This document shows, one piece after another, positions 22,093 to 23,517 of a DNA stretch of 23,517 nt. Position numbers and translations under genes: made by a program. Position 1 is the stretch's first letter. Each line of letters opens with the position of its first letter. A model generated the notes under the pieces. It saw nothing but the letters and a program-made list of their open reading frames with translations. It did not search any database and was not told the origin of the DNA. Origin of the DNA: a virus; the IMG/VR virus record IMGVR_UViG_3300049740_002282, positions 1 through 23,517 of that record. The stretch is one strand, 5' to 3'.

Positions 22093-23184
22093 ATGGATAA
22101 TTTAATATATAAAGGAGCAATTAACTCGCTAAGTTTTGGGAATGTTAGCTACAACATCCTAAGAGAGCTTTACAGAAAGGGCTTAACTGTAGCGTTTTTT
22201 CCTTTTGGCGAAAATTTAAACTTTGAAGCTTTCGATAAAATTGAGGAAGATTTTAAAAATTGGATTATATCTATGTCTCAAAACAGGTTCCATCTTATCG
22301 ATAGAGACTACCATACACTAAGTCAATGGCACCTTAATAGTTCAGAAAACAGAATCTCTAGGTACCAGACTTTGCTTACTGCACATGAAACAGATCAAGC
22401 CACTCCAATAGAAAAAAATATAGCACAACTTCAAGATAATTGTATTTTTAAAAGTTCATATTCTAGGGATGTCTTTAAGGATAGTGGTTGCAGTAATGTC
22501 CATAGTGTTGGTTTAGGTTTCGATGAAGACTTTTGTATAACTGAGGGTGAATACTTTAAGGATAAAATTCATTTTGGTTTAATTGGAAAGTTTGAAAGAA
22601 GAAAAAATACAGCTCAAATTTTAAGAAATTGGGCTAAGACATATGGCAATAACCCCGATTATCAGTTATCTTGCTGCATTAATAATGGTTTCTTAAAACA
22701 AGAGCAAATGAATCAACTTGTTTTTCAGGCTCTAGAAGGCGCAACATATGCGAATATTAATTTTCTCCCACATTTAAAAACTAATTCAGAAGTTAATGAT
22801 TTAATTAATTCTATAGATATTGATTTATCTGGACTTAGTGGAGCTGAGGGCTGGAATATACCAGCATTCAATGCTACAGCGTTAGGTAAGTGGAGTGTCG
22901 TCTTAGACTGCACCGCACATAAAGATTGGGCAACAAAAGACAACGCAATCTTAATTGAACCTGACGGTAAAACACCCATATATGATAATTTATTCTTTAA
23001 AGAAGGATCTTTATTTAATCAAGGAAATATGTTTCAAGTCTCAGATGAGAAAATGATCCAAGGTTTTAAAAAGGCCGAAGCAAAGAATAAGGCTCAAAAC
23101 AAGGAGGGAATAAAACTACAGAAAGACTTTACTTATCAAAAAACTGTAAACCAAATATTAAAAATTATAAACAATGAAAAATAA
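22093..23184 (+). CDS. GT-B-like glycosyltransferase (family 4-like)
   Basis: 363 residues. The N-terminal half shows SFGNVSYNILRELYRKGLTV, typical of a GT-B acceptor domain (short loop, then a helix over the partner). The C-terminal half opens with IHFGLIGKFERRKNTAQIL (183-201), the usual donor-domain strand and basic helix, then SGAEGWNIPAFNATALGK, matching the G.SEG...P..EA.A.G signature with Glu retained. It is soluble. Its place in the replication operon behind ssb, away from the leftward glycan cassette, is unusual. Donor and acceptor are unknown. Confidence 0.75.
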   Translation: MDNLIYKGAINSLSFGNVSYNILRELYRKGLTVAFFPFGENLNFEAFDKIEEDFKNWIISMSQNRFHLIDRDYHTLSQWHLNSSENRISRYQTLLTAHETDQATPIEKNIAQLQDNCIFKSSYSRDVFKDSGCSNVHSVGLGFDEDFCITEGEYFKDKIHFGLIGKFERRKNTAQILRNWAKTYGNNPDYQLSCCINNGFLKQEQMNQLVFQALEGATYANINFLPHLKTNSEVNDLINSIDIDLSGLSGAEGWNIPAFNATALGKWSVVLDCTAHKDWATKDNAILIEPDGKTPIYDNLFFKEGSLFNQGNMFQVSDEKMIQGFKKAEAKNKAQNKEGIKLQKDFTYQKTVNQILKIINNEK

Positions 23185-23374
23185 TTATTACTTAAGACCC
23201 GAAGGGAATAAAATATTCATGTGCTGCGGAAAAGCTAAATGCCCTAGTGTTTCCGTAGAGGAAGGTATGATCAAGATCGAAGATGATTTTGGCGGCTTCG
23301 TTAAGATGAAAAAAGAAGAAGCTGAATTAATTAAATCTGCGGTCGAGAATCTAACAGACAATGAAAAGGGATAA
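23174..23374 (+). CDS. Small Cys-containing protein, paralogue 1
   Basis: 66 residues. It has FMCCGKAKCPSV (15-26), then IKIEDDFGGFVKMKKEEAELI. The CC....CP pattern suggests a small metal site or redox group. The next gene carries the same plan (CC...CCP, then IKDDYGN), so they are tandem paralogues. It overlaps the glycosyltransferase by 11 bases. The function is unknown; the family resembles small phage ORFs of no known role. Confidence 0.7.
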   Translation: MKNNYYLRPEGNKIFMCCGKAKCPSVSVEEGMIKIEDDFGGFVKMKKEEAELIKSAVENLTDNEKG

Positions 23375-23517
23375 AGATAAGGATATAGTCACTCTTTGCT
23401 GTACATTCATCAATCCTTGTTGTCCAACAATAGAAAAAAAATCGCAAGCATTCATCATCAAAGATGATTATGGTAATCAAATCGAAATCCCTAAAGGTCA
23501 AATTCAAAAGATAATTG
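23361..23517 (+). CDS. Small Cys-containing protein, paralogue 2 (cut by right edge)
   Basis: 52 codons from the ATG at 23361, still open at the window end. It shows VTLCCTFINPCCPTIEKK (10-27), then AFIIKDDYGNQIEIPKGQI. It aligns with the previous protein by the CC pair, a CP after a short spacer, and an I-x-x-DD-[YF]-G beta hairpin. It overlaps its neighbour by 14 bases. This copy has four cysteines against three in the first. Confidence 0.65.
   Translation, partial: MKRDKDKDIVTLCCTFINPCCPTIEKKSQAFIIKDDYGNQIEIPKGQIQKII

Overview
The window is a piece of a tailed-phage genome (Caudoviricetes, probably a large lytic phage with T4-like logic). It is AT-rich and tightly packed: genes overlap by 1-23 bases and no gap exceeds about 250 bases. 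Recognisable phage-type genes are a DnaB-like helicase, a TOPRIM primase, a UvsX/RecA recombinase, a gp55-like small sigma factor, both class I ribonucleotide reductase subunits, dUTPase, SSB, Hsp20, a tRNA-Ser and a beta-stranded surface protein with a Pro/Thr-rich linker. Hsp20, RNR and large glycosyltransferase sets are typical of T4-like phages of marine and freshwater bacteria. The host cannot be named from the sequence.

Layout. (1) 1-11535, leftward: one long operon starting at a good sigma70-type promoter (TTGACT-17-TACAAT, 11507-11535). It reads a small unknown gene, UvsX/RecA, eight sugar-transfer or methyl-transfer genes, a PD-(D/E)XK-like nuclease, a small unknown gene, then, after a second promoter (2260-2288), DnaB-like helicase and primase (cut by the left edge). 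A glycan-modification cassette therefore sits inside the replication/recombination module. (2) 11537-12550, leftward: nrdB with its own promoter. Its six metal ligands all match a class Ic (Chlamydia-type) pattern and the radical-tyrosine position is isoleucine. (3) 12670-14199, rightward: an isolated surface/adhesin-like gene with its own terminator. (4) 14260-16789, leftward: three small proteins, Hsp20 with a terminator, a motif-rich probable virion protein and a Nudix hydrolase, with a rightward tRNA-Ser(GGA) embedded. (5) 16790-19978, leftward: nrdA and another family-2-like glycosyltransferase. (6) 19979-20224: a very AT-rich divergent control region full of perfect palindromes. (7) 20225-23517, rightward: an operon of an unknown protein, dUTPase, sigma factor, SSB, a GT-B-like glycosyltransferase and two paralogous small Cys proteins, the last cut by the right edge.

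How the parts fit. NrdA/NrdB, dUTPase and perhaps Nudix supply and clean the dNTP pool; helicase, primase, SSB and UvsX copy and recombine DNA; the small sigma factor probably switches on late genes. A recurrent GTG-TATNAT-like element sits 5-9 bases before several start codons and before the tRNA. It is a candidate late promoter for that sigma factor and would produce leaderless or nearly leaderless messages. At least eight glycosyltransferase/methyltransferase-type genes (the cassette plus 19343-19978 and 22093-23184) point to heavy sugar decoration of a virion component, or possibly of DNA or a host surface; the acceptor is not visible here.
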